A stretch of 64,000 nt of DNA. Source: Prosapia bicincta. Lineage: Eukaryota; Arthropoda; Insecta; Hemiptera; Cercopidae. This document shows, piece after piece, positions 24,541-33,890 of the stretch; the first letter of the stretch is position 1, and each line of letters begins with the position of its first letter. The notes beneath the pieces were generated by a model. The model ran no database searches, was not told the DNA's origin, and was given only the letters and a program-made list of their open reading frames with translations. The DNA lies in the NCBI GenBank assembly GCA_036971475.1, contig JBAIZL010000002.1:226753104-226817103 (forward strand), written 5' to 3'. The translations under genes and the position numbers were made by a program.

Positions 24541-26745
24541 TAAGTGGTCATACAAAACGTTGGTTAAGTGGCCGTACAAAACGATGGTTAAGTGATCGAA
24601 TAGAACGTTGGTTAATGACCGTACAGAACGTTGATTAAGTGGCCGTACAGAACGTTGGTTAAGTGATCGTACAGAACGTTGGTTAAGTGGCCGTACAAAA
24701 CGTTGGTTAAGTGACCGTACAAAACGTTGATTAAGTGGCCGTACAGAACGTTGGTTAAGTGATCGTACAGAACGTTGGTTAGGTGGCCGTACAGAACGTT
24801 AGTTAAGTGACCGTACAGAACGTTGGTTAAATGATCGTACAGAACGTTGGTTAAGTGGCCGTACAGAACGTTGGTTAAGTGGCCGTACAGAACGATGGTT
24901 AGGTGGCCGTACAGAACGTTGGTTAGGTGGCCGTACAAAAAGTTGGTTAAGTGGCCGTACAGAACGTTGGTTAAGTGGCCGTACAGAACGTTGATTAAGT
25001 GGCCGTACAGAACGTTGGTTAAGTGGCCGTACTGAACGTTGGTTAAGTGGTCATACAAAACGTTGGTTAAGTGACCGTGCAGAACGTTGGTTAAGTGGCC
25101 GTACATAACGTTGGTTAAGTGGCCGTACAGAACGTTGGTTAAGTGGTTGTACAAAACGTTGGTTAAGTGGCCGTACAGAACGTTGGGTAAGTGGCCATAC
25201 AAATCGTTGGTTAAGTGACCGTACAGAACGTTGATTAAGTGGTCGTACAGAACGTTGTTCAAGTGGCCGTAAAAAACGTTGGTTAAGTGACCGTACAGAA
25301 CGTTGATTAAGTGACCATACAGAACGTTGGTTATGTGGTCGTACAGAACGATGGTTTAGTAACCGTACAGAACACTGATAAAGTGTCCGTACAGAACGTT
25401 GGTTTAGTGGCCGTACCGTACGTTGATTAAATGACCGTACAGAACGTTGATTAAGTGACCGTACAGAACGTTGGTTAAGTGGCCGTACAGAACGTTGGTT
25501 AAGTGGTCGTACAGAACGATGGTTAGGTGGCCGTACATAACGTTGGTTAAGTGACCGTATAGAATTATGGTTAGGTGGCCGTACAGAACATTAGTTAAGT
25601 GGTCGTATAGAACGTTGGTTAAGTGTCCGTACAGAACGTTGGTTAAGTGACCTTTCAGAACGTTGGTTAAGTGACCGTACAGAACGTTGGTTAAGTGACC
25701 GTACAGAACGTTGATTTAGTGAACGTACAGCACGTTGGTTAAGTGACCGTACAGAACGTTGGTTAGGTGACCGTACAGAACGTTGGTTAAGTGGCCGTAC
25801 AAAACGTTGGTTAAGTGATCGTATAGAACGTTGGTTAAGTGACCGTACAGAACGTTGGTTAAGTGAACGTACAGAACGTTGATTAAGTGACGTTTCAGAA
25901 CGTTTTTCAAGTGACCGTACAGAACGTTGGTTAGGTGATCGTACAGAACGTTGGTTTAGTGACCGTACAGAACGTTGGTTAAGTGAACGTACAGAACGTT
26001 GGTTAGGTGCCCGTACAGAACGATGGTTAAGTGACCGTACAGAACGTTGGTTAAGTGAACGTACAGAACGATGGTTTAGTGACTGTACAGAACGTTGGTT
26101 AAGTGACCGTACAGAACGTTAGTTAAGTGACCTTTCAGACCGTTGGTTAAGTGAACGTACAGAACATTGGTTAAGTGACCGTACAGAACGTTGGTTAAGT
26201 GACCGTACAGAACGTTGGTTTAGTGAACGTACAGAACGTCGGTTTAGTGACCGTACAGAACGTTGGTTAAGTGACCATACATAACGTTGGTTAAGTGACC
26301 GTACAGAACGTTGATTAAGTGTCCGTACAGAACGTTGGTTAAGTGACCGTACAGAACGTTGGTTAAGAGGCCGTACAAAACGTTGGTTAAGTGACCGTAC
26401 AGAAAGTTGTTTAAGTGGCCGTACAGAACGTTGGTTTAGTGACCGTACAGAACGTTGGTTAAGTGACCGTACAGAACGTTGGTTAAGTGAACGTACAGAA
26501 CGTTGGTTTAGTGACCGTACAGAACGTTGGTTAAGTGAACGTACAGAACGTTGGTTTAGTGACCGTACAGAACGTTGGTTAAGTGAACGTACAGAACGTT
26601 GGTTAAGTGACCGTACAGAACGTTGGTTAAGTGACCGTACAGAACGTTGGTTAAGTGAACGTACAGAACGATGGTTTAGTGACTGTACAGAACGTTGGTT
26701 AAGTGACCGTACAGAACGTTGGTTAAGTGACCATACAGAACGTTG
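24540..26745 (+). repeat. Duplicated block, copy 2 of 5221-7499
   Basis: This block matches 5221-7499. From about 24830 the offset is a constant 19,246 bp (5601 to 24847, 6470 to 25716), and nearer the left end it is about 19,319 because roughly 73 bp are missing here. The copy is interrupted by island 2 at 26746. The corresponding uninterrupted sequence continues past 7499, and after the island the satellite resumes exactly where copy 1 would continue. The match ends near 28995, where a GTGACGTACTG monomer replaces the one expected from 7740. Confidence 0.87.
26742..26745 (+). repeat. Left target-site duplication GTTG
   Basis: GTTG immediately precedes the insertion and is repeated at 28761-28764. 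In the empty loci (for example 7496-7499) GTTG occurs once, followed directly by GTTAAG, so the second copy was created by the insertion event. Confidence 0.8.
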
Positions 26746-27250
26746 TGCAGCGGCCAGAATGTCCGATGCAAAGAATCTGGGTAATTGTACAGAATACCAG
26801 AATCAAACCTAACCGGGTTAAATAATTGACTAAATTTATATATAAAAATTTTTAAAACATTATAATAATAATAATATTAAAACTAGGGTAAATAATAGTA
26901 AAATGAAGAAAATTAGAAATAACTTTAGACTTAAAAAACATAAATTATAAGCAATAAGAAAAATTATCACTTCAAAGTGGATAGCCTAAATTATGTAAAC
27001 AAAAAGAGACGGTAATTGTGTAGTATAACAAACTAGGCCTAGATGCCGGCTATTAAAATAATTGTACTTAAAAATAATCAGGAATAAAGAATGTAAATTA
27101 AGATGTGAGGAAAGTAAATTAGGCCTAGCTAGGGAAAATAGTATTTATGTAAAAGTAAAGATTAAATGTTAAAGTGTAATAGCCTAAGAAATTAGGTTAT
27201 AATAGAAGAAGTCATATTTGATTTCGGAAAAATCCGCTTAGGGCATTGAT

Positions 27251-27257
27251 TATAAAT
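27251..27257 (+). promoter_or_regulatory. Possible TATA box
   Basis: TATAAAT lies 505 bp into the insertion. An initiator-like ACAGTC has its A at 27285, 34 bp after the start of the box, which is a plausible spacing for an animal RNA polymerase II promoter or an LTR U3/R border. In AT-rich DNA such a match is weak evidence alone. Confidence 0.3.
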
Positions 27258-27373
27258 CTTGTCACTACGAAACGAAAGCGCTACAGTCGAACTTTGGATT
27301 AAGAATGTTAAAAAGTTAATTAAATTAAATGAGAAGAAATAAAGTCAAATATGTTATTAAATAAAAGGTAAAA

Positions 27374-27655
27374 ATGCAAAGGACACATCAGAATACAGAA
27401 ACGCCTTTTATAAAAAGGGAAACTAATCTTAGTTCAGAATTTCCGAACAAACAAAGTCAATTGCCATGGCAACGGCTTTCTGATTGGTCAAAAGTTGAAA
27501 AATGGATACTGGGACGTGGGAAGTTTGAAATTGGGGAAGGAGGCCTCAAAAAAGAACGCTATCCAAGATCAGAATGCATTAGGCTCTCAAAGCGAGCAGA
27601 CGTGTTGTTGTACCATGCGATCAATACAAGAAAAAATGTGCTAAAAACAGAGTAA
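27374..27655 (+). CDS. Hypothetical 93-residue ORF in the insertion
   Basis: This 93-codon frame is the only ORF of any size in the non-satellite DNA. It starts at ATG 27374 with A at position -3, has an in-frame TAA just upstream at 27362-27364, and ends at TAA 27653-27655. The predicted product is hydrophilic and rich in Lys, Arg, Glu and Ser. It has no hydrophobic segment that could be a signal peptide or membrane helix, and no zinc-knuckle, protease or polymerase motif. I do not recognise it. It begins 89 bp after the putative transcription start at 27285, so it could be a short ORF in a transcribed LTR or leader. A frame of this length can also occur by chance in 2 kb, and codon usage cannot be compared with any real gene here. 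Confidence 0.2.
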   Translation: MQRTHQNTETPFIKRETNLSSEFPNKQSQLPWQRLSDWSKVEKWILGRGKFEIGEGGLKKERYPRSECIRLSKRADVLLYHAINTRKNVLKTE

Positions 27656-27687
27656 AAAGTGCTACGATGTGATCAGGGGAAGGAAGA

Positions 27688-27713
27688 TATATATGAGCAA
27701 GGGCTCATATATA
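27688..27713. repeat. Perfect 11-bp hairpin in the insertion
   Basis: TATATATGAGC (27688-27698) is the exact reverse complement of GCTCATATATA (27703-27713), with a 4-nt AAGG loop. It lies 33 bp after the stop of the 93-codon ORF. An 11-bp perfect stem with a tetraloop is unlikely by chance at any one place. It could fold in an RNA transcript or extrude as a cruciform; no poly-T follows, so a terminator role is not indicated. Confidence 0.6.
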
Positions 27714-27959
27714 CCCAGAACAAAATTTCGACCACCAAAATGCAAAATTAAAGAAAATAAGAAGATTGACCGAAATTATGGAGAGACGCCTACCTACCAA
27801 GACCCTTGAAGCTGTAACGGGACCGACAGATGACAAAATTAATGAAGATAAAAAGATTTCTACAGTACAAGGTTATATAATCAATTTAATTATTCTTTTT
27901 TAAATAACATTTTACTTCAAATTATATTAACTTAATTTCAAAATTAAATAAGATGGGAA

Positions 27960-27996
27960 TAACCTAAGGGACTGATTAGTCAACTCTCTTAGGTTA
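27960..27996. repeat. Nested inverted repeat, 9-bp outer stem
   Basis: TAACCTAAG (27960-27968) pairs perfectly with CTTAGGTTA (27988-27996). Inside the 19-nt loop, GACT (27970-27973) and AGTC (27978-27981) can pair again, giving a two-part stem. No function is known. Confidence 0.5.
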
Positions 27997-28033
27997 CCCA
28001 AATTTAAGTAATAAAGATTCAAAATTGACTTTC

Positions 28034-28055
28034 CATTCCCATCGCTGTGGGAATG
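28034..28055. repeat. 8-bp hairpin in the insertion
   Basis: CATTCCCA (28034-28041) is the perfect reverse complement of TGGGAATG (28048-28055) with a 6-nt TCGCTG loop. It is the third perfect inverted repeat within 370 bp, 37 bp after the previous one. Confidence 0.5.
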
Positions 28056-28397
28056 TATGGATTAAGTATAAAGATGTATATCTTATATGGCTTTTTCTAA
28101 GTGAATTTCTAATGAATAACTTCCAAAGAAGTTAATTGTTCAAGGCCTAGCCTAAAGGCATTACATAGTAATATTAAGTGTTTGAAAAAGAATCAGATTT
28201 TAAAATATGTTAAATTTAACTCTACTAATCAAAATTATATACAAAATTAATTATGGTAACTTTGATAATTTAAATTATATGTAAAATTAATGATAATAAG
28301 AAAATTTAAAAACAGAAGGAGATAATAATGTTTAGTTAAATGGCAAGTTGTATGAAATTTTGAAAAAATAATTAGTCAAGAAAATCCTGTGAAATTA

Positions 28398-28444
28398 AAT
28401 AAAAACAATAATAATTAATATGAACCTTGGAACAAATAAATAAA
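28398..28444 (+). promoter_or_regulatory. Cluster of AATAAA polyadenylation-like signals
   Basis: AATAAA occurs at 28398-28403, 28435-28440 and 28439-28444, and another lies at 28720-28725 close to the right end. The cluster is on the same strand as the putative TATA box and the 93-codon ORF, so together they would frame a transcript of about 1.15 to 1.4 kb. The AT-rich background makes each one weak alone. Confidence 0.3.
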
Positions 28445-28760
28445 AATGTATATTTTCCAATTAGCTGTGTTTTCATTCTAGATAAGATAAGTTCACTAGG
28501 TATCCAGGTATAGTCTTTAAATCACAAGTGTCTCTCAAAGATTCCACTACCCGAAAAGGAGCTTGAACAGGGCTTATCGGAGGCTAATTGGTTTTATCAA
28601 AAATTCAGGGGTTGGTTCCTCTGAGAGGTTTATTCCTTGAGGCACAGGTCTATGAAATTAGGTTCGTAGTCAATGGATAAACCATTACTTTCTTACTGAC
28701 TTAGCAATTGAGGAAGAGAAATAAACAACGGCAAAGGTTATAAAAAGTAAGTCGGTAAGA

Positions 28761-28764
28761 GTTG
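28761..28764 (+). repeat. Right target-site duplication GTTG
   Basis: This is the second GTTG copy bordering the insertion. It is followed by GTTAAGTGAACG and then an AACATTGG monomer, the same order seen after the single GTTG at 7496, 9080, 11792 and 12800. Confidence 0.8.
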
Positions 28765-29995
28765 GTTAAGTGAACGTACAGAACATTGGTTAAGTGACCG
28801 TACAGAACGTTGGTTAAGTGACCGTACAGAACGTTGGTTTAGTGAACGTACAGAACGTCGGTTTAGTGACCGTACATAACGTTGGTTAAGTGGCCGTACA
28901 GAACGTTGGTTAACTGGCCGTACAAAACGTTGTTTAAGTGACCGTACAGAACGTTGATTAAGTGGCCGTACAGAACGTTGGTTAAGTGATCGTACAGAAC
29001 GTTGGTTAAGTGACGTACTGAACGTTAGTTAAGTGGCCGTACAGAACGTTGATTAAGTGGCCGTACAGAACGTTAGTTTAGTGACCGTACAGAACGTTAG
29101 TTAAGTGACCGTACAGAACGTTGGTTAAGTGACCGTACTGAACGTTAGTTAAGTGTCCGTACAGAACGTTGATTAAGTAACCGTACAGAACGTTGGTTAA
29201 GTGGCCGTACAAAACGTTGGTTAAGTGGCCGTACGAAACGTTGGTTAAGTGATCCTATAGAACGTTGGTTAAGTGGCCGTACAGAACGTTGGTTGAGTGG
29301 TCGTACAGAACGATGGTTAGGTGGCCGTACAGAACGTTGGTTACGTGACCACACAGAACGTTGGTTAAGTGGCTATACAAAACGTTAGTTAAGTGACCGT
29401 ACAGAACGTTGATTAAGTGTTCGTACAGAACATTGTTCAAGTGGTCGTACAAAACGTTGGTTAAGTGACCGTACAGAACGTTGATTAAGTAACCGTACAG
29501 AACGTTGGTTAAGTGGCCGTACAGAACGTTGGTTAACTGGCCGTACAAAACGTTGTTTAAGAGACCGTACAGAACGTTGATTAAGTGGCCGTACAGAACG
29601 TTGGTTAAGTGATCGTACAGAACGTTGGTTAAGTGACCGTACTGAACGTTAGTTAAGTGGCCGTACAGAACGTTGATTAAGTGGCCGTACAGAACGTTAG
29701 TTTAGTGACCGTACAGAACGTTAGTTAAGTGACCGTACAAAACGTTGGTTAAGTGACCGTACTGAACGTTAGTTAAGTGTCCGTACAGAACGTTGAATAA
29801 GTGGCCGTACAAAACGTTGGTTAAGTGGTCGTACAGAACGTTGGTTTAGTGACCGTACAGAACATTGATAAAGTGGCCGTACAGAACGTTGGTTAAGTGG
29901 CCGTACAGAACGTTGGTTAAGTGATCGTACAGAACGATGGTTAGGTGGCCGTACAGAACGTGGGTAAATGACCGTATAGAACTATGGTTAGGTGG
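28761..29995 (+). repeat. Array III segment resembling the 2,543-bp unit
   Basis: The variant order follows that of about 19620-20810 at an offset near 9.2 kb, with whole-monomer differences. For example, 29255-29548 corresponds to 20062-20355, while nearby pairs are one or two monomers out. The lost-C monomer GTGACGTACTG (near 29013) and the GTGATCCTATAG monomer (near 29250) are both present. So the sequence right of the insertion is a hybrid: it continues the 7496 locus for about 230 bp and then becomes the 2,543-type. Confidence 0.78.
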
Positions 29996-32580
29996 ACGTA
30001 CAGAACGTTGATTAAGTGGCCGTACAGAACGATGGTTAGGTGGCCGTGCAGAACGTTGGTTAGGTGGCCGTACAAAAAGTTGGTTAAGTGACCGTACAGA
30101 ACGTTGGTTTAGTGAACGTACAGAACGTCGGTTTAGTGACCGTACAGAACGTTGGTTAAGAGACCATACAGAACGTTGGTTAAGTGACCGTACAGAACGT
30201 TGATTAACTGGCCGTACAAAACGTTGTTTAAGTAACCGTACAGAACGTTGGTTAAGTGGCCGTACTGAACGTTAGTTAAGTGGCCGTACAGAACGTTGAA
30301 TAAGTGGCCGTACAGAACGTTAGTTTAGTGACCGTACAGAACGTTAGTTAAGTGACCGTACAGAACGTTGGTTAAGTGACCGTACAGAACGTTAGTTAAG
30401 TGGCCGTACAGAACGTTGGTTAAGTGGTCGTACAGAACGATGGTTAGGTGGCCGTACAGAACGTGGGTAAATGACCGTATAGAACTATGGTTTAGTGGAC
30501 GTACAGAACGTTGATTAGGTGGCCGTACAGAACGATGGTTAGGTGGCCGTACAGAACGTTGGTTAGGTGGCCGTACAAAAAGTTGGTTTTTAGTGACCGT
30601 ACAGAACGTAGATTAAGTGGCCGTACATAACGTTTGTTAAGTGGCCGTACAGAACGTTGGTTAAGTGGCCGTACAGAACGTTGGTTAAGTGACCGTACAG
30701 AACGTTGATTAGGTGACCGTACAGAACGTTGGTTAAGTGGCCGTACAAAACGTTGGTTAAGTGGCCGTACATAACGTTGGTTAAGTGATCGTATAGAACG
30801 TTGGTTAAGTGGCCGTACAGAACGTTGGTTGTGTTGTCGTACAGAACGATGGTTAGGTGGCCGTACAGAACGTTGGTTAAGTGACCACACAGATCGTTGG
30901 TTAAGTGGCCATACAAAACGTTAGTTAAGTGACCGTACAGAACGTTGATTAAGTGGTCGTACAGAACATTGTTCAAGTGGCCGTATAAAACGTTGTTTAA
31001 GTGACCGTACAGAACGTTGATTAAGTGATCGTACAGAACGTTGGTTAAGTGACCGTACTGAACGTTAGTTAAGTGGCCGTACAGAACGTTGATTAAGTGG
31101 CCGTACAGAACGTTAGTTTAGTGACCGTACAGAACGTTAGTTAAGTGACCGTACAGAACGTTGGTTAAGTGACCGTACTGAACGTTAGTTAAGTGTCCGT
31201 ACAGAACGTTGATTAAGTGGCCGTACAAAACTTTGGTTAAGTGGTCGTACAGAACGTTGGTTTAGTGGTCGTACAGAACGATGGTTAGGTGGCCGTACAG
31301 AACGTGGGTAAATGACCGTATAGAACTATGTTTAGGTGGACGTACAGAACGTTGATTAAGTGGCCGTACAGATCGACGGTTAGGTGGCCGTACAGAACGT
31401 TGGTTAGGTGGCCGTACAAAAAGGTGGTCAAGTGACCGTACAGAACGTTGATTAAGTGGCCGTACATAACGTTGGTTAAGTAAACGTAAAGAACGTTGGT
31501 TAAGTGACCGTACAGAACGTTGGTTAAGTGACCGTACAGAACGTTGGTTTAGTGAACGTACAGAACGTTGGTTAAGTGAACGTACAGAACGTTGGTTTAG
31601 TGACCGTACAGAACGTTGGTTAAGCGAACGAACAGAACGTTGGTTAAGTGACCATACATAACGTTACTTACGTGAACGTACAGAACATTAGTTAAGTGAC
31701 CGTACAGAACGTTGGTTAAGTGACTGTACAGAACGTTGGTTTAGTGAACGTACAGAACGTTGGTTAAGTGACCATACAGAACGTTGGTTAAGTGAACGTA
31801 CAGAACGTTGGTTAAGTGGCCGTACAGAACGTTGGTTTAGTGACAGTACAGAACGTTGGTTAAGTGACCATACAGAGCGTTTGCTAAGTGACCTTACAGA
31901 ACGTTGGTTAAGTGAACGTACAGAACGTTGGTTAAGTGACCGTACAGAACGTTGGTTAAGTGAACGTACAGAACGTTGGTTAAGTGACCGTACAGAACGT
32001 TGGTTAAGTGAACGTACAGAACGTTGGTTAAGTGACCGTACAGAACGTCGGTTTAGTGACCGTACAGAACGTTGGTTAAGTGAAAATACAGAACGTTGTT
32101 TAAGTGACCGTACAGAACGTGGGTTAGGTGAACGTACAGAACATTGGTTCAGTGAACGTACAGAACGTTGGTTTAGTGAACGTACAGAACGTTGGTTAAG
32201 TGACCATAGAGAACGTTGATTAAGTAAACGTACAGAACGTTGGTTTAGTGACCGTACAGAACGTTGGTTAAGAGAACGTACTGAACGTTGGTTTAGTGAC
32301 CGTACAGAACGTTGGTTAAGTGACCGTACAGAACGTTGATTAAGTGGCCGTACAAAACGTTGGTTAAGTGGTCGTACAGAACTTTAATTTAGTGACCGTA
32401 CAGAACATTGATAAAGTGTCCGTACAGAACGTTGGTTAAGTGTCCGTACCGTACGTTGATTAAATGACCGTACAGAACGTTGATTAAGTGACCGTACAGA
32501 ACGTTGGTTAAGTGGCCGTACAGAACGTTGGTTAGGTGGTCGTACAGAACGATGGTTAGGTGGCCGTACAGAACGTTGGT
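29995..32580 (+). repeat. Duplicated block, copy 2 (partner 21955-24540)
   Basis: This block matches 21955-24540 at an 8,040-bp offset. Small differences are visible: 30241 onward has CGTACTGAACG where copy 1 has CGTACAGAACG, 31681 has AACATTAG where copy 1 has AACGTTGG, and 31941 onward has a canonical monomer where copy 1 has TGTTGGTTATG. The 26-bp marker GTTGGTTTTTAGTGACC lies near 30584. Confidence 0.87.
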
Positions 32581-33890
32581 TAAGTGACCGTATAGAATTA
32601 TGGTTAGGTGGCCGTACAGAACGTTGGTTAAGTGGTCGTATAGAACGTTGGTTAAGTGTCCGTACAGAACGTTGGTTAAGTGACCGTACAGAACGTTGAT
32701 TAAGTGACCTTTCAGAACGTTGGTTAAGTGACCGTACAGAACATTGGTTAAATGACCGTACAGAACGTTGGTTTAGTGAACGTACAGCACGTTGGTTAAG
32801 TGACCGTACAGAACGTTGGTTAGGTGACCGTACAGAACGTTGGTTAAGTGGCCGTACAAAACGTTGGTTAAGTGATCGTATAGAACGTTGGTTAAGTGAC
32901 CGTACAGAACGTTGGTTAAGTGACCGTACAGAACGTTGGTTTAGTGACCGTACAGAACATTGATAAAGTGGCCGTACCGAACGTTGGTTAAGTGGCCGTA
33001 CAGTACGTTGATTAAATGACCGTACAGAACGTTGATTAAGTAACCGTACAGAACGTTGGTTAAGTGGCCGTACAGAACGTTGATTAAGTGGCCGTACAGA
33101 ACGATGGTTAGGTGGCCGTACAGAACGTTGGTTAGGTGGCCTTACAAAAAGTTGGTTAAGTGACCGTACAGAACGTTGGTTAAGTGACCGTATAGAACGT
33201 TGGTTAAGTGGCCGTACAAAACGTTGGTTAAGTGACCGTACAGAACGTTGTTTAAGTGGCCGTACAGAACGTTGGTTTAGTGACCGTACAGAACGTTGGT
33301 TAAGTGGCCGTACAGAACGTTGATTAAGTGAACGTACAGAACGTTGGTTTAGTGACCGTACAGTTCGTTGGTTAAGTGCCCATATAGAACTATGGTTAAG
33401 TGGCCGTACAGAACGTTGACTAATTGACCGAACAGAACGTTGGTTAGGTGACCGTACAGAACGTTGGTTTAGTGACCGTACAGAACGTTGGTTATGTGAC
33501 CGTACAGAACGTTGATTAAGTGACCTTTCAGAACGTTGGTTAAGTGACCGTACAGAACGTTGGTTAAATGACCGTACAGAACGTTGGTTTAGTGAACGTA
33601 CAGCACGTTGGTTAAGTGACCGTACAGAACGTTGGTTAGGTGACCGTACAGAACGTTGGTTAAGTGGTCGTACAAAACGTTGGTTAAGTGATCGTATAGA
33701 ACGTTGGTTAAGTGACCGTACAGAACGTTGGTAAGTGACCGTACAGAAAGTTGGTTAAGTGAACGTACAGAACGTTGGTTAAGTGATCGTATAGAACGTT
33801 GGTTTAGTGACCGTACAGAACGTTAGGTAAGTGACCATAGAGAACTATGGTCAAGTGGCCGTACAGAACTATGACTAATTGACCGAACAG
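32580..33890 (+). repeat. Transition segment with shared cassette
   Basis: This joins the GGCC-rich left part to the GACC/GAAC-rich right part. It holds a full copy of the widely shared cassette (about 32581-32910: the GTATAGAATTATGG monomer, GTCGTATAG, GTGTCCG, the CTTTCAG spacer, then AACGTACAGCACG) and a partial second at about 33515-33740, which contains a shortened monomer, TTGGTAAGTGACC. Confidence 0.8.

Larger units (their letters stand above)
4393..26745 (+). repeat. Satellite array II, 24-bp monomer
   Basis: The array starts abruptly at 4393 with CAGAACGTTGG and continues for about 22.35 kb, roughly 930 monomers, up to the insertion at 26746. All monomers have the same orientation as array I. 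The spacer after GTG is mostly GCC, GTC or ATC in the GGCC-rich stretches, with ACC and AAC increasing to the right. Monomers beginning GATTAAG or GTTAGTTAAG, which put TGA or TAG into the otherwise open plus-strand frame, are common. The array is built from multi-kilobase higher-order units that are listed separately. Confidence 0.97.
26746..28760. mobile_element. Island 2: 2,015-bp insertion with 4-bp target duplication
   Basis: A 2,015-bp AT-rich sequence interrupts the satellite. It begins TGCAGCGGCCAG and ends GTCGGTAAGA, and is flanked on both sides by GTTG. Removing it and one GTTG restores the satellite exactly as seen at four related loci. This is the signature of a transposition-type insertion with staggered cuts. 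There is no terminal inverted repeat and no poly(A) end. It holds a TATA-like box (27251), several AATAAA signals and three perfect hairpins, but no reverse transcriptase, integrase or transposase. A 4-bp duplication and a TG start fit a solo LTR of a Ty3/gypsy or BEL-like element, but the right end lacks the usual CA, so the class is unresolved. Confidence 0.75.

Noticed and set aside
26746..28760. Terminal inverted repeats of a DNA transposon in island 2
   Set aside because: The first bases TGCAGCGGCCAG do not match the reverse complement of the end, TCTTACCGACTT.
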